DNA from: Rhodovulum euryhalinum
GTDB lineage: Bacteria; Pseudomonadota; Alphaproteobacteria; Rhodobacterales; Rhodobacteraceae
DNA length: 64,000 bases
Assembly (NCBI RefSeq): GCF_004342445.1
Contig: NZ_SLWW01000015.1
Location: 1-64,000, forward strand
Reading direction: 5' to 3'
Positions 36,684 to 47,212 of this stretch are shown piece by piece. Positions within the stretch are counted from its first letter, which is position 1. Each line of letters opens with the position of its first letter. Under the pieces are notes generated by a model that searched no databases, was not told the DNA's origin, and saw only the letters and a program-made list of their open reading frames with translations. The translations under genes were made by a program, and so were the position numbers.

Positions 36684-36709
36684 GCGCCCGGGGGTGTGTC
36701 CCCGGGCGC
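36684..36709 (+). repeat. Strong hairpin between TRAP dctP and dctQ
   Basis: GCGCCCGGGG and its exact complement CCCCGGGCGC enclose GTGTGT. The hairpin lies 11 bases after the binding-protein stop and 24 bases before the small permease. Such structures after binding-protein genes usually protect the upstream mRNA or attenuate the downstream genes, so more binding protein is made than permease. No T-run follows, so it is not a full terminator. Confidence 0.6.
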
Positions 36710-36732
36710 CCGGCAGCGGGGCAGGGGGCGGC

Positions 36733-37230
36733 ATGGGGCGCGTCGCGGACATTCTGGACGGCATCAACCGGGGGCTGGCGCTGGGCCTGCGCTGGCTGGC
36801 CGTCGCGATGGTCATGGTGCAGTTCGCCATCGTGGTCGGCCGCTACGTCTTCGGCGTGAACTCGATCGCGGTGCAGGAAAGCGTGCTCTACCTGCACGCG
36901 ACGCTGTTCATGCTGGCCGCGGGCTACACGCTTCTGGTGGACAAGCACGTGCGGGTAGACGTGTTCTACGCCAGGGCCAGCCCCGGGGCGCGGCGGCGGA
37001 TCGACATTTTCGGCCACGCGGTGCTGCTGTTGCCGTCGATGGCCGCACTGCTCTACTGGTCCTGGCCCTCGGTGCGGAACTCGTGGAGGATCCTCGAAGG
37101 CCCGATCTCGGTCGGCGGCATCGAGGCGGTGTTCCTGATGAAATCGCTGATCCCGGCCTTCTGCATCCTCGTGATTCTGCAATCGCTGGCGATCCTGATC
37201 CGGCTTCTGCGGCCGGGGGCGCGCGCGTGA
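36733..37230 (+). CDS. TRAP transporter small permease (DctQ)
   Basis: A 165-residue inner-membrane protein with four helices (about 15-37, 52-72, 95-115, 135-158), typical of DctQ. The loop GVNSIAVQESVLYLHATLF matches the family. It pairs with the DctM permease, whose GTG overlaps its stop. ATG 36733 has GGGGCAGGGGG upstream. Confidence 0.88.
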   Translation: MGRVADILDGINRGLALGLRWLAVAMVMVQFAIVVGRYVFGVNSIAVQESVLYLHATLFMLAAGYTLLVDKHVRVDVFYARASPGARRRIDIFGHAVLLLPSMAALLYWSWPSVRNSWRILEGPISVGGIEAVFLMKSLIPAFCILVILQSLAILIRLLRPGARA

Positions 37231-38777
37231 CGGAGTATCTCGACCTCGTGATGTTCGCGGCGCTGATGGGGGCGATCCTGCTGGGCTTTCCGGTGGCGTT
37301 CTCGATCGCGGGCGTGGCGATCCTGTTCGCCTATCTGGGCTGGGCGCTGGGGGCGATGGACATCTCGCTGTTGGGCGCGCTGGGGCAGCGGGTGTTCGGG
37401 CTGTTGTCGAACCAGGTGCTGATCGCGATTCCGCTGTTCGTACTGATGGGCGCGGTGCTGGAGAAAAGCCGCATCGCCGAGGAGTTGCTCGACACGATGG
37501 GGCGGGCCTTCGGCGGCTTGCGCGGGGGGCTCGGCATCTCGGTCGTTCTGGTGGGCGCGCTGCTCGCGGCCTCGACCGGGATCGTCGGCGCGACGGTGGT
37601 GGCGATGGGCATGATCGCGCTGCCGACCATGCTGCGGGCGGGGTATGACGCGCGGGTGGCCTCGGGGATCGTGTGCACGGCGGGGACGCTGGGGCAGATC
37701 ATACCGCCCTCCACGCTGCTGATCATCCTGGCGGACGTGATGTCGAACGCCTACCAGCAGGCGCAATACGAACAGGGCCGCTTCGCGGTCGAGGCGCTGT
37801 CGGTCGGCCAGTTCTTCGCCGCCGCGCTGCTGCCGGGGCTGGTGCTGGTCGCCCTCTACCTGCTCTACATCCTCGCGCGTGGCCTGATACGTCCGGCCGA
37901 CATGCCGCCCGCGGCGCTGGGGCAGGCGCGGCCCGGCGGGGCCGAGATGCTGCGGGCGATCCTGCCGCCCGTGCTGCTGATCTTTGCCGTGCTGGGGGCG
38001 ATCCTCGGCGGCGTCGCAACGCCCACCGAGGCGGCGGCGGTCGGTGCGATCGGTGCGCTTCTGATGGCCGGGCACCGGGCGGGGCAGAACCGGCGGCTGA
38101 TCCTGCTGGGCGCGGGCGCGCTGATCGCGCTGGGCGTCCTTGCGGGGCTGTTCCCGGTGCGGCTCCAACGCAGCGACCTGGGGCCGGTCGAGATCGCGGC
38201 GGGGATCGGCTACGGGGTGCTGACGGCGCTGGGGGCGCTGGGCATCCTGCTTGCGCTGCGCGGCACGTTGCGGGGACGCATGCTGCACGAGGCCACGCTT
38301 TCGACCATGACCATGACCGCGATGATCTTCGCCACGATCCTGGCGGCGGGCATGTTCTCGCTGGTCTTCATCGGCCTGGGCGGCGAGGAACGGGTGGCGG
38401 CGATCCTGTCGGCGATGCCTGGCGGCGCGACCGGCGCGCTGGTCTTTGCCATGGCGTTCATCTTCGTGCTCGGCTTCTTCCTCGATTTCGTCGAGATCGC
38501 GGTGATCGTGCTGCCGCTGGTCTCGCCCAGCCTGATCCTGATGGGGCATGATCCGATCTGGCTGGGCGTGCTGATCGCGATCAACCTCCAGACCAGCTTC
38601 CTGACGCCGCCCTTCGGGTTCTCGCTGTTCTACCTGCGCGGCGCCGCGCCGCCTGAGGTCTCGACCGCCCAGATCTATCGCGGCGTCGCGCCCTTCATCC
38701 TGTTGCAGGTGCTGGGCGTGGTGATCGTCTGGCTGATGCCGCCCATCGCGACCTGGTTGCCGGCGGCGGTGTTCTGA
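37227..38777 (+). CDS. TRAP transporter large permease (DctM)
   Basis: A 516-residue membrane protein with about 13 helices, of the DctM family that uses an ion gradient to move substrate from the binding protein. It is longer than the usual 425-440 residues: an extra segment of about 80 residues (around 290-365, between the AAAVGAIGALL and MLHEATLSTMTMT motifs) adds two or three helices, as in the subgroup linked to TakP-like proteins. GTG 37227 overlaps the dctQ stop. It ends 16 bases before convergent iolB. Confidence 0.88.
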   Translation: MTEYLDLVMFAALMGAILLGFPVAFSIAGVAILFAYLGWALGAMDISLLGALGQRVFGLLSNQVLIAIPLFVLMGAVLEKSRIAEELLDTMGRAFGGLRGGLGISVVLVGALLAASTGIVGATVVAMGMIALPTMLRAGYDARVASGIVCTAGTLGQIIPPSTLLIILADVMSNAYQQAQYEQGRFAVEALSVGQFFAAALLPGLVLVALYLLYILARGLIRPADMPPAALGQARPGGAEMLRAILPPVLLIFAVLGAILGGVATPTEAAAVGAIGALLMAGHRAGQNRRLILLGAGALIALGVLAGLFPVRLQRSDLGPVEIAAGIGYGVLTALGALGILLALRGTLRGRMLHEATLSTMTMTAMIFATILAAGMFSLVFIGLGGEERVAAILSAMPGGATGALVFAMAFIFVLGFFLDFVEIAVIVLPLVSPSLILMGHDPIWLGVLIAINLQTSFLTPPFGFSLFYLRGAAPPEVSTAQIYRGVAPFILLQVLGVVIVWLMPPIATWLPAAVF

Positions 38778-38793
38778 GCCGGGCGGCGGCGGG

Positions 38794-39603
38794 TCAGGCG
38801 CTGTCGCGCTGGTAGATCCAGTCGTGGTCGGGATGGTTCCGGAACCGCCATTTCCGCAGCGGCCCGGCCATCACGTTCAGGTAATACATCTCGTAGCCGT
38901 AGGGCGCGCCGCAGGGGTGATGCCCGCGCGGCACCAGCACCACGTCGTGATCCGAGACCGCCATCGTCTCGTCCAGCGTGCCGTCCTCGGTGAACACCCG
39001 CTGGATGCCGAAGCCCTGGGTCGGGTTCAGCCGGTGGTAGTAGGTCTCTTCCAGGTAGGTCATGGCCGGGTAATCGTCCTCGTCATGCCGGTGCGGCGGA
39101 TAGGACGACCAGTGCCCCGCGGGCGTGAACACCTCGGTGACCAGCAGGCTGTCGGCCACGTCGCGCTCTTCCATCGCGATGGCGTTGATGTGGCGTGTGT
39201 TGGTGCCCTTGCCGCGGGGGGTCAGCGTTATGCCCGCGGGGCCGATGACCTGCGCCGAGTGCCCGCCCTTGCCGGGCGCGGTGCAGACGGCCAGCGTGCA
39301 GGGCGTGGTCGCGGTCGCGCGCCACTCGGCCCCGTTCGGCACGTAGACGCAGTGCGGCGGGGTCTTTTCGAAGACGTCCATCCGGTCGCCCAGCTCGCCG
39401 AAGTCGCGGCCGCCGCCCGCGACCGCCGCCTTGCCCTCGACAAGCACCAGGATCGCCTCGCGATCACCCGTCGCCTCGGCCGCGGTTTCGCCGGGCGCGA
39501 GCCGCCAGAGGTCGAAGCCCACATAGGACCAGCCCGCATCGGCCGGCGTGATCGCATGGACCTTGCCCGACAGGCCCACCGGTTTTCGCAACAGCCCGCT
39601 CAT
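38794..39603 (-). CDS. iolB: 5-deoxy-glucuronate isomerase (IolB)
   Basis: A 269-residue cupin-fold isomerase that converts 5-deoxy-glucuronate to 5-dehydro-2-deoxy-gluconate in myo-inositol catabolism. Metal-site motifs: [20 protein letters not shown] near residue 165-185 and [20 protein letters not shown] near 235. The C-terminus [11 protein letters not shown] is characteristic. Its start overlaps the iolE stop (39600-39603). It is the last gene of the minus-strand iol unit. Confidence 0.94.
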   Translation of the reverse strand: MSGLLRKPVGLSGKVHAITPADAGWSYVGFDLWRLAPGETAAEATGDREAILVLVEGKAAVAGGGRDFGELGDRMDVFEKTPPHCVYVPNGAEWRATATTPCTLAVCTAPGKGGHSAQVIGPAGITLTPRGKGTNTRHINAIAMEERDVADSLLVTEVFTPAGHWSSYPPHRHDEDDYPAMTYLEETYYHRLNPTQGFGIQRVFTEDGTLDETMAVSDHDVVLVPRGHHPCGAPYGYEMYYLNVMAGPLRKWRFRNHPDHDWIYQRDSA

Positions 39604-40514
39604 GCCGCGCCCTCGCTCAGCAATCCGGTTTCGGCGGCCAGCGCCTTCAGCGTCCGCAGCCCCATCGACTGGTAGGTGACCGGGTCGCGCACCTCCGGGT
39701 CCTGCTCGGCTTCGATCACGATCCAGCCGTCATAGCCCGCCTGGGCCAGCACCGAAAGGCAGGGGCCGAAATCGACGCCACCCTCGGGATCGCCCGGCAC
39801 GGTGAAGACGCCGCGGCGCACCCCTTCGAGGAAGCTCAGCCCCTGGGCACGGACCTCGGCCATGATCGCAGGCCGCACGTTCTTGGCGTGGACATGGGCC
39901 ACCCGGTCCGCGTGGCGGGCGAGCCAGGGCGCCGGGTCCACCCCGTTGCCGCCGAAAAAGAAGTGCCCCGTGTCGAACAACAGCTTCGTCGCCGGGCCGG
40001 TATGGGACATGAAGAGGTCGAGTTCGGCGGGCGTCTCGACCACGGTGCCCATGTGGTGGTGATAGACCAGCGGCACGCCCTCGGCCGCGCAATGGCGGGC
40101 CAACGCCTCGACCTTGGCGCCGAATTCGGGCCAATCCTGGCGGGGCAGCACCGGCGCGGCCGAGAGCGGCACCGCGTCGTTCCCATGGATCGCGTTCGAG
40201 GTCTCGCAGGCGATGCAGACGCTGCAGCCCATCGCCTTGAGCCGGTCGAGATGGGGCTGGATCCGCGCGATCTCTTCCTCGGCGGAGTGCCTGAGCAGGT
40301 TCAGCGAATACCAGGCCGAGACGAAGGCCAGGCCATGGGGCGCGAGCACGGCGCGAAGGTCCGCCGCGTCCCACGGGAACTTGTGGCCATTCTCGATGCC
40401 GTCAAAGCCGATCCGGGCGGCGTCGGACAGGCAGGTCTCCAGCGGGATATGCGCGCCGAGGCTCTGGTCGTCGTCGTTCGACCAGGCGATCGGGTTGGTG
40501 CCGAAGCGGATCAT
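39600..40514 (-). CDS. iolE: Myo-inosose-2 dehydratase (IolE)
   Basis: A 304-residue TIM-barrel enzyme of the xylose-isomerase-like family that dehydrates 2-keto-myo-inositol. Visible motifs: [13 protein letters not shown] at the start, [14 protein letters not shown] near 35, [12 protein letters not shown] near 150 and [11 protein letters not shown] near 180, which carry metal-binding residues. ATG 40514 overlaps the iolD stop. The frame is open upstream but that is iolD in another frame. Confidence 0.94.
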   Translation of the reverse strand: MIRFGTNPIAWSNDDDQSLGAHIPLETCLSDAARIGFDGIENGHKFPWDAADLRAVLAPHGLAFVSAWYSLNLLRHSAEEEIARIQPHLDRLKAMGCSVCIACETSNAIHGNDAVPLSAAPVLPRQDWPEFGAKVEALARHCAAEGVPLVYHHHMGTVVETPAELDLFMSHTGPATKLLFDTGHFFFGGNGVDPAPWLARHADRVAHVHAKNVRPAIMAEVRAQGLSFLEGVRRGVFTVPGDPEGGVDFGPCLSVLAQAGYDGWIVIEAEQDPEVRDPVTYQSMGLRTLKALAAETGLLSEGAA

Positions 40515-42334
40515 GGGCGCTCCTTCAGATGCGCCTCGTAGGCGGCGCGGGCCTCGTTGACCGCCGCACGGGGGCTGACCTCGGGGACAGCGACATCCCA
40601 CCAGTGCCCGCCATGGGGCGTGGACGGGTAGGGGTCGGTGTCGGTCACCACGACAAAGGGGCCGTCGGCCGCCTTCGCGCGGGCCAGCGCCTCTTCCAGC
40701 TCGGCGATGCTGCCGACATGGACCGCCGCCGCGCCCATCGCCGCGGCATGCGCGGCGAAGTCGATATTGGCCGGGCTCTCGTGCACGGCGTGGTCCAGCA
40801 GGTTGTTGAACTCGGCCCCGCCGGTCGCCATCTGCAGCCGGTTGATGCAGCCGAAGCCGCGGTTGTCGGCGATCACGACGGTGATCCTGATGCCCATCAT
40901 CACGGCGGTCGCAAGCTCGGAATTCATCATCATGTAGCTGCCATCGCCCAGCACGCAGACCACGTCGCGGTCGGGCTCTGCCATCTTGATGCCCATGGCG
41001 CCCGCGATCTCGTAGCCCATGCAGGAATAGCCGTATTCCATGTGGTAGCTGCCGGGGCGGCCCGCCTTCCACAGCTTGTGCAGCTCGCCCGGCATGGTGC
41101 CCGCGGCGCACATCACGACCGTTTCGGGGCCCGCGGCGCGTTGCACGGCGCCGATCACCTGTTGGTCGGTGGGCAGCGCGTTGCCCTCGGGCGGCGGGTC
41201 GGTCAGCGGGTCGACCCGGGCGAACCAGTCGGATTTGAGCGCCGGGTCCGGGGGCGCGGCCCGGAACTCGCCCAGTGCGCGACCCAGCGCCGCCAGCCCG
41301 TCCCGGGCGTCGCCGCAGACCGGCAGCGCGCCGTGCTTCACCGCGTCATAGGCATTCACGTTCAGGCTGATCAGCCTGCGGCCGGGCGCCTTGAACAGCG
41401 CCCGGGACCCGGTGGTGAAATCCTGGAAGCGGGTGCCGACGCCCAGGATCACGTCGGCGGTTTCGCAGACCGTGTTGGCGGGCTCGCCCCCGGTGACGCC
41501 CACCGGGCCGAGGTTCAGCGGGTGGTCCCAAGGCAGCGCCGATTTACCCGCCTGGGTCTCGACCACGGGGATGCCGTGGGCGGTCGCGAAGGTGTCGAGC
41601 GCCATGTGGGCCTCGGCGTAGTGCACGCCGCCGCCCGCGACGATCACCGGGCGTTTCGCGGTTTCAAGGACTGCCGCGGCGGCCTCGATCTCGGCGGGGT
41701 CGGGCTGGGGGCGGCGGATGCGCCAGACCTGTGGCGCAAAGAAGTGCTCGGGCCAGTCATGCGCCTCGGCCTGCACGTCCTGGCAGAGCGCCAGCGTCAC
41801 GGGGCCGCAGTCGGCCGGGTCGGTCATCACGCGCATCGCCCGGGGCAGGGCGGTCAGCAACTGCTCGGGCCGGGTGATCCGGTCGAAATAGCGGCTGACG
41901 GGGCGGAAGCAGTCGTTGACGCTGACCGTGCCGTCGGCGAAATCCTCGATCTGTTGCAGCACCGGGTCGGGGCCGCGGCCCGCGAACACGTCGCCCGGCA
42001 GGAACAGCACCGGCAGCCGGTTCACATGGGCGAGCGCCGCGGCCGTGACCATGTTGGTGGCCCCCGGCCCGATCGACGAGGTCACCGCCATCGCCCGGCG
42101 GCGGCGCAGCTGTTTCGCATAGGCGATGGCGGCATGCGCCATGGACTGCTCGTTATGGCCGCGCCATGTGGGCAGGGTGTCGCGCGCGGCATAAAGCGCC
42201 TCGCCCAGCCCGGCGACGTTGCCATGGCCGAAGATCGCCCAGACGCCGGCGAGGAAGGGTGCGCCCTCCTCGGTCATCTGTGCGGAGAGGTAGCGGACCA
42301 GCGCCTGCGCGGCGGTCAGTCGGATCGTGGTCAT
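40511..42334 (-). CDS. iolD: 3D-(3,5/4)-trihydroxycyclohexane-1,2-dione hydrolase (IolD)
   Basis: A 607-residue thiamin-diphosphate enzyme that opens the ring of the inositol-derived dione to 5-deoxy-glucuronate. It has the acetolactate-synthase fold: Pyr domain with [17 protein letters not shown] near 60, central domain, and PP domain with the TPP motif [16 protein letters not shown] near 455-470. ATG 42334 overlaps the iolC stop (42331-42334); the longer open frame upstream is a shadow of iolC. Confidence 0.94.
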   Translation of the reverse strand: MTTIRLTAAQALVRYLSAQMTEEGAPFLAGVWAIFGHGNVAGLGEALYAARDTLPTWRGHNEQSMAHAAIAYAKQLRRRRAMAVTSSIGPGATNMVTAAALAHVNRLPVLFLPGDVFAGRGPDPVLQQIEDFADGTVSVNDCFRPVSRYFDRITRPEQLLTALPRAMRVMTDPADCGPVTLALCQDVQAEAHDWPEHFFAPQVWRIRRPQPDPAEIEAAAAVLETAKRPVIVAGGGVHYAEAHMALDTFATAHGIPVVETQAGKSALPWDHPLNLGPVGVTGGEPANTVCETADVILGVGTRFQDFTTGSRALFKAPGRRLISLNVNAYDAVKHGALPVCGDARDGLAALGRALGEFRAAPPDPALKSDWFARVDPLTDPPPEGNALPTDQQVIGAVQRAAGPETVVMCAAGTMPGELHKLWKAGRPGSYHMEYGYSCMGYEIAGAMGIKMAEPDRDVVCVLGDGSYMMMNSELATAVMMGIRITVVIADNRGFGCINRLQMATGGAEFNNLLDHAVHESPANIDFAAHAAAMGAAAVHVGSIAELEEALARAKAADGPFVVVTDTDPYPSTPHGGHWWDVAVPEVSPRAAVNEARAAYEAHLKERP

Positions 42335-44241
42335 GCGGCCTCCGATGCGGCGGCGCGCGCCTCGTCCCAGGCGCGGCAGAGGGTGCGGTAGTTGCGGGCC
42401 ATCAGCGCGACGGCCTCGGCCTCGGTGATGGTGCCCGCCATGAAACGATCGGCCGCCTCGGCGAAGATCGTGCGGCCCACGGCGAAACCCTTGACCAGCG
42501 GGAAGCGGGCGGCGCTGCGGAAGCTTTCGGCCAGGCTTTCGGCATCTTCGCCAAGGCCGAGGACCACGATGCCGCGGGTATGGGGGTCGTGCGCTTCGAT
42601 GGCGGCGCAGGCCGCGGCCCAGGCGGCGTCCGAGCGCATCGGCTCCAGCTTCCACCAGTCGGGGAAGATGCCCGCGCCGTAGACCCGGGCGATGACGCGG
42701 GCGGTGGTGTCGTCGGCCATCGGCCCGGCCCGGGAGGGGATCACTTCCAGCAGGAAGTCCAGCCGGTTGCGGCGGCAGGCGGCGAAGAGCCGGCGCAGCG
42801 TCTCTTCCTGGTCGGCCCACATCGCCGCGTCGTCGTCGGGGTGGCAGAAGCATAGCACCTTGACGACGTGTTCGGCGGGCCATTCCGACAGGCCGCCGAA
42901 ATCGGCGCCGAGCTCGGGTTCCAGCCGCAGCGGCCGCGAGCCCGGCCATTCGACGGGGCGCCCGATCCACAGCCCGCGCCCTGCGGCGGCGAAAAGCGCC
43001 TCGCGCCCCAGGCGGCCGTCGCACAGAAGTCCATGGCCGGGGGCGCCGCCGGCCACCTCGGCACAGGCCTGAAGGCACAGCGTCTTGAACGCGCCGATCT
43101 TGGCGGGCGTGGCGCCGGGGATGTCCTCCAGCTGCTTGCGGTGATCGAAGGCGAAGACGCGCAGGTCGGGCCAGTCGCGCTTGCGCGTCGTGGCCCAGTG
43201 CACCTGTTCCAGATCGGCATCGTGACGCAGCGCCTTGTCCCGGATTCCGCGCCGAAGGAAGAATTGCAGTTCCGTCCAGCTGGGATAGGCCGGAGCGCAG
43301 CCATGGCGGCTGACGGCAAAGGCGCCGCAGGCGTTCGCATAGGTCAGCGCGGTCGGCCAGTCGGCCCCGTCGAGCCAGCCCCTCAGCAGGCCGGACATGA
43401 ACCCGTCGCCCGCGCCGAGCACGTTGAACACCTCGATCGGGAACCCGGGTCCGGTTTCGCCGTTGTCGAGACTGTCGGGGATGGCGCCGGTGAACGCCAC
43501 CGCGCCCATCGGTCCGCGCTTGCAGACCAGAGTGGCGCCCGTGACCGCGCGGACGGCGTTCAGCGCCGCCAGCGTGTCGGTGCTGCCGCCCGCGATGTGG
43601 AATTCCTCTTCGGTGCCCACGATCAGGTCGAAGAGGGGCAGCGTCGCCTGCAGCCTGGCGGTTACCGCGGCGCTTTCGATGAAACGCTCCTCGCCCGAGC
43701 CGTGTCCCGCGAGCCCCCAGAGGTTCGGCCGGTAGTCGATGTCAAGGGCGGTGCGCGCGCCGCCCTCGCGGGCCAGCCGCAGCGCCTTGAGCACCGCGGC
43801 CTCGGTGCGCGGGTGCGACAGGTGCGTGCCGGTCGACACCACGGCACGGGCGCGGACGATGAAATCCGGGTCGATATCGGCCTCGCACAGGCCCATGTCG
43901 GCGCAGTTCTCGCGGTAGAAGATCAGCGGAAAGCGGTGCTCGTCGCGGATGCCGAGGATCACCAGCGCGGTCAGCCGCTCGGGGTCGGTCTTGACGCCCG
44001 TGGTGTCGACCCCCTCGCGCGCCAGTTCCTCGCGGATGAAGCGGCCCATGTGCTCGTCGCCGACCCCGGTGATGACCGCAGATTTCAGCCCCAGCCGGGC
44101 GGTGCCGACCGCCATGTTGGTGGGCGAGCCGCCGACATACTTGTCGAAGCTGCGCATGTCCTCGAGCCGCCCGCCGACCTGCCCGCCGTAAAGGTCGACC
44201 GACGACCGCCCGATGGTGATCAGGTCGAGATCCCGCGCCAT
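42331..44241 (-). CDS. iolC: 5-dehydro-2-deoxygluconokinase fused to a DUF2090 aldolase-like domain (IolC)
   Basis: A 636-residue bifunctional protein. Residues about 1-320 are a PfkB-type kinase (IGRSSVDLYGGQVGGRLEDM, ...NVLGAGDGFMSGLLRGWLDG with the catalytic Asp) that phosphorylates 5-dehydro-2-deoxy-gluconate. Residues about 330-636 are a DUF2090 domain (LRVFAFDHRKQLEDIPGA...), a TIM barrel thought to replace the separate IolJ aldolase. This fusion occurs in several proteobacteria. Its start overlaps iolG by one base. Confidence 0.93.
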   Translation of the reverse strand: MARDLDLITIGRSSVDLYGGQVGGRLEDMRSFDKYVGGSPTNMAVGTARLGLKSAVITGVGDEHMGRFIREELAREGVDTTGVKTDPERLTALVILGIRDEHRFPLIFYRENCADMGLCEADIDPDFIVRARAVVSTGTHLSHPRTEAAVLKALRLAREGGARTALDIDYRPNLWGLAGHGSGEERFIESAAVTARLQATLPLFDLIVGTEEEFHIAGGSTDTLAALNAVRAVTGATLVCKRGPMGAVAFTGAIPDSLDNGETGPGFPIEVFNVLGAGDGFMSGLLRGWLDGADWPTALTYANACGAFAVSRHGCAPAYPSWTELQFFLRRGIRDKALRHDADLEQVHWATTRKRDWPDLRVFAFDHRKQLEDIPGATPAKIGAFKTLCLQACAEVAGGAPGHGLLCDGRLGREALFAAAGRGLWIGRPVEWPGSRPLRLEPELGADFGGLSEWPAEHVVKVLCFCHPDDDAAMWADQEETLRRLFAACRRNRLDFLLEVIPSRAGPMADDTTARVIARVYGAGIFPDWWKLEPMRSDAAWAAACAAIEAHDPHTRGIVVLGLGEDAESLAESFRSAARFPLVKGFAVGRTIFAEAADRFMAGTITEAEAVALMARNYRTLCRAWDEARAAASEAA

Positions 44242-45242
44242 CAGAGCACCTCGGCGACCTTGACCGCGCGCCCCTCGCGTGCCGAGACCAGCGCCGCCTC
44301 GGCCAGCGCCAGCGCCATCAGCCCGTCCTCGCCGGTGGTGGGCGGCGGCGTGCCGTCGCGGATGCAGGCGACAAAGGCCGCGATCTCGGCGGCGTAGGCG
44401 GCGGTGTAGCGGTCCATGAAGAAGTTCAGCAGCGGCGGGCGGGCATAGCCCGTGGCGGTCGCGACCTCGATCCGGGCCGCGTGCGGGTTCTCGGCCGCGA
44501 CGGCGCCCTCCGAGCCCAGCACCTCGATCCGCTGGTCGTAGCCATAGGCGGCGCGGCGCGAGTTCGAGATCGTGGCCTGCCGGCCGCCGGCCGTGACGAG
44601 GATGACGTTCGCGCTGTCGTAATCGCCCAGCTCGCCGATCTTCGGGTCGACCAGCACCGAGCCCTGGGCGAACACCGTCTCGACGGGCTCGTCGAGCAGC
44701 CAGCGGGCGATGTCGAAATCGTGGATCGTCATGTCGCGGAAGATGCCGCCCGAGCGCTCGATATAGGCATGGGGCGGCGGGCCGGGATCGCGCGAGGTGA
44801 TCGCCACCATCTCGACCGTGCCGATGCGGCCCGCGTCGATCGCGGCCTTGAGCGCGCGGAAATCGGGGTCGAAGCGGCGGTTGAAACCGACCATCAGCGT
44901 CGTGCCCGTCTCTTCGACCACCTTCAGGCAGGCCTTCACCCGGTCGACCGACAGGTCCACGGGTTTCTCGCAGAAGACCGCCTTGCCCGTGCGGGCAAAA
45001 CGTTCGATCAGGTCCGCATGGGTGTCGGTCGGCGTGCAGATCGCCACCGCGTCGATATCGTCCGCGGCCGCGATCTCGTCGATGATCCGCACCGCGCAGC
45101 CGTGGCGGTCGGCGACCGCCCGGGCCACCTCGGCGACCGGGTCGGCCACGGCCACCAGCGTGGCCCCCGGCACCGAGGCGATGGCCGCCGCGTGGACTTG
45201 CCCGATCCGGCCCGCCCCCAGAACCGCGATCCTCACGCTCAT
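44241..45242 (-). CDS. iolG: Inositol 2-dehydrogenase (IolG), Gfo/Idh family
   Basis: A 333-residue NAD-dependent dehydrogenase that oxidises myo-inositol to 2-keto-myo-inositol, the first pathway step. Rossmann motif [15 protein letters not shown] at the N-terminus, the family's [11 protein letters not shown] with the Lys near residue 96, and catalytic [15 protein letters not shown] with Asp/His near 172. ATG 45242 overlaps the ABC ATPase stop by 4 bases, and the long upstream open frame is that ATPase in another frame. Confidence 0.92.
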   Translation of the reverse strand: MSVRIAVLGAGRIGQVHAAAIASVPGATLVAVADPVAEVARAVADRHGCAVRIIDEIAAADDIDAVAICTPTDTHADLIERFARTGKAVFCEKPVDLSVDRVKACLKVVEETGTTLMVGFNRRFDPDFRALKAAIDAGRIGTVEMVAITSRDPGPPPHAYIERSGGIFRDMTIHDFDIARWLLDEPVETVFAQGSVLVDPKIGELGDYDSANVILVTAGGRQATISNSRRAAYGYDQRIEVLGSEGAVAAENPHAARIEVATATGYARPPLLNFFMDRYTAAYAAEIAAFVACIRDGTPPPTTGEDGLMALALAEAALVSAREGRAVKVAEVL

Positions 45243-46033
45243 ACCGTTCCTCCCAGGGACCCTTCGAGTTCCGCCATTTCCTGCCCGCCGGCCATCAGGT
45301 CCTGCAACTCGTCCGGCGTGATCTGGCCGCGCTGGGCGGTGCCCAGCGTCTTGCCGCGGTTCAGGACCGTGAAGCGGTCGCCCACCGCCATCGCGTGGCG
45401 CACGTTGTGGGTGATGAAGACCACCGCGACGCCCTGCTTGCGCACCTTGTCGATGGTGGCCAGCACGTTCGCCGTCTGCCGCACCCCCAGCGCCGAGGTC
45501 GGCTCGTCGAGGATCAGCACCTTGGCGCCGAAATAGACCGCCCGCGCGATGGCCACCGTCTGCCGTTCGCCCCCCGACAGCGTGCCCACCGCCTGGTCGG
45601 GGCCGCGCAGGTTGATGCCGAGCCGCCGCATTTCCTCCATGGTGACGCGGTTCGCCGTTTCGGTGTCGAACCGTTTCAGTGGCCCCCAGCCCACCGTCGG
45701 CTCGCGCCCCATGAAGAAGTTCCGCGCCACGCTCATCAGCGGGATCATCGCGAGGTCCTGATAGACCGTGGCGATGCCCGCCTCCATCGCGTCGCGCGGG
45801 CTGTCGAAACTCATCGGGCGGCCCTGGAAATGGATGCTGCCCGCGGTCGGCTTGTGCACGCCCGACATCGTCTTGATGAAGGTCGACTTGCCCGCGCCGT
45901 TGTCGCCCAGCAGGCAGTGGCATTCGCCGGGGGCGACGTCGAAGGAGACGCCCGCCAGCGCGATCACGTTGCCGAAATGCTTTTCGATGTTCTCCATGTG
46001 GAGGATCGGTTCGTGGGTGGTGCGCGTGTTCAT
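45239..46033 (-). CDS. iatA: Sugar (inositol) ABC transporter ATP-binding protein
   Basis: A 264-residue single-domain ABC ATPase of the carbohydrate-uptake-2 family. Walker [10 protein letters not shown] near residue 43, signature [14 protein letters not shown] near 150, Walker [13 protein letters not shown] near 170 and the switch His in FITHNVRHA. Most sugar CUT2 ATPases have two such domains, but the inositol/ribose-type single-domain form is also common in alphaproteobacteria. The name rests on the iol context. One base separates it from the permease. Confidence 0.85.
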   Translation of the reverse strand: MNTRTTHEPILHMENIEKHFGNVIALAGVSFDVAPGECHCLLGDNGAGKSTFIKTMSGVHKPTAGSIHFQGRPMSFDSPRDAMEAGIATVYQDLAMIPLMSVARNFFMGREPTVGWGPLKRFDTETANRVTMEEMRRLGINLRGPDQAVGTLSGGERQTVAIARAVYFGAKVLILDEPTSALGVRQTANVLATIDKVRKQGVAVVFITHNVRHAMAVGDRFTVLNRGKTLGTAQRGQITPDELQDLMAGGQEMAELEGSLGGTV

Positions 46034-46034
46034 C

Positions 46035-47144
46035 TCAGCGCTCCCCGGTGACGCGCTTGCGGATCATGTTGTTGAACAGCACCGCGATCAGCAGCATGCC
46101 GCCCAGGAAGACCAGGTACCAGTCCTGGTCGATATTCGTGTAGGTCAGCCCGATCAGCACCATGCCGAAGATGATCGCGCCGAAGAACGCACCGATGGCC
46201 GAGCCGTAGCCGCCGGTCAGCAGGCAGCCGCCGATGACGGCCGCGATGATCGCCTCGAACTCCTTCTGAAAGCCGCGGCGCGCGTCGGTCGAGCCGCTGT
46301 CGAGCACGGTGATGATGGCCACCAGCGCCGCGCAGGCGGCGGTGAACATGAACAGCGTCAGCTTGACCCGGCGCACGGGAACGCCCGAGTTCGACGCCGC
46401 GGTCGCATCGCCCCCCGATGCGAAGATCCAGTTCCCGGCAGCGGTTTTCAGCAGGATGTAGGTCGCCACCAGCGCCACCGCGATGAACCACAGGATCTCG
46501 ACCGGGATGCCCTGGACCTTGGGCATGCCGTTCTTGAACGTGTCGATCAGCCCGGCCTCGGCCAGCATCACGAACAGGCCCGGGAAGGCGTCGCCCGAGA
46601 AGAGCGGGGCCAGCACATCGCCCTCGACCGCGTCGCGCACGCCGCGCAGCTGCGTCGAGCCGTCGGTCGCCCATTTCAGGCCCACCAGCGACAGCCCACG
46701 ATAGATGAACAGGAAGGCCAGCGTCACGATGAAGGAGGGCAGGCCGGTCTTGAGCACGATCTGCCCGTTGAACGCCCCGCAAAGTGCCGCGAAGGCCAGC
46801 GTCAGCGGGATCGCCAGGATCAGCGGCATCCCGAAGGTCACGACGCAGGCCCCGAAGACCAGCCCCGCGAAAGCCACCATCGAGCCGACCGACAGGTCGA
46901 ACTCGCCCCCGACCATCAGCATCGCGGCGCCGATGGCAAGGATGCCGAGCTGCGCTGCGGGGCTGAGGAAGTTCAGCACGCCGGCCAGCGTGAACATCGC
47001 GGGATCGGCCACGATCAGGAAGAATACCGTCACCAGCACGACCCCGGCGATGGCGCCGAGTTCGGGGCGCTTCATCAGGCGGGCCAGGAACGGCTCGGTC
47101 TTCAGGCGCTCGTCGGCGCCCGTTGGTGCGCTGTCCGCGGGCAT
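46035..47144 (-). CDS. iatP: Sugar (inositol) ABC transporter permease
   Basis: A 369-residue membrane protein of the BPD_transp_2 (RbsC-like) family with about 10 helices. Family features: [20 protein letters not shown] near residue 85 and the conserved SGINxR-like region ([20 protein letters not shown]) near 260. A long loop at about 165-205 separates helices as in inositol-type permeases. The start is ATG 47144; upstream extension is not protein-like. Function is inferred from position in the iol unit. Confidence 0.86.
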   Translation of the reverse strand: MPADSAPTGADERLKTEPFLARLMKRPELGAIAGVVLVTVFFLIVADPAMFTLAGVLNFLSPAAQLGILAIGAAMLMVGGEFDLSVGSMVAFAGLVFGACVVTFGMPLILAIPLTLAFAALCGAFNGQIVLKTGLPSFIVTLAFLFIYRGLSLVGLKWATDGSTQLRGVRDAVEGDVLAPLFSGDAFPGLFVMLAEAGLIDTFKNGMPKVQGIPVEILWFIAVALVATYILLKTAAGNWIFASGGDATAASNSGVPVRRVKLTLFMFTAACAALVAIITVLDSGSTDARRGFQKEFEAIIAAVIGGCLLTGGYGSAIGAFFGAIIFGMVLIGLTYTNIDQDWYLVFLGGMLLIAVLFNNMIRKRVTGER

Positions 47145-47212
47145 CGGTCTCCTCCCTCGCTTGCGATGCCGGGGCGGCCGGCGTGCGGCCGCCCCCGTTC
47201 ACGCCGCACCGA

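Noticed and set aside
36696-37226. Upstream extension of the DctM frame
   Set aside because: Overlaps dctQ in another frame and lacks homology; the GTG at 37227 gives the family's N-terminus.
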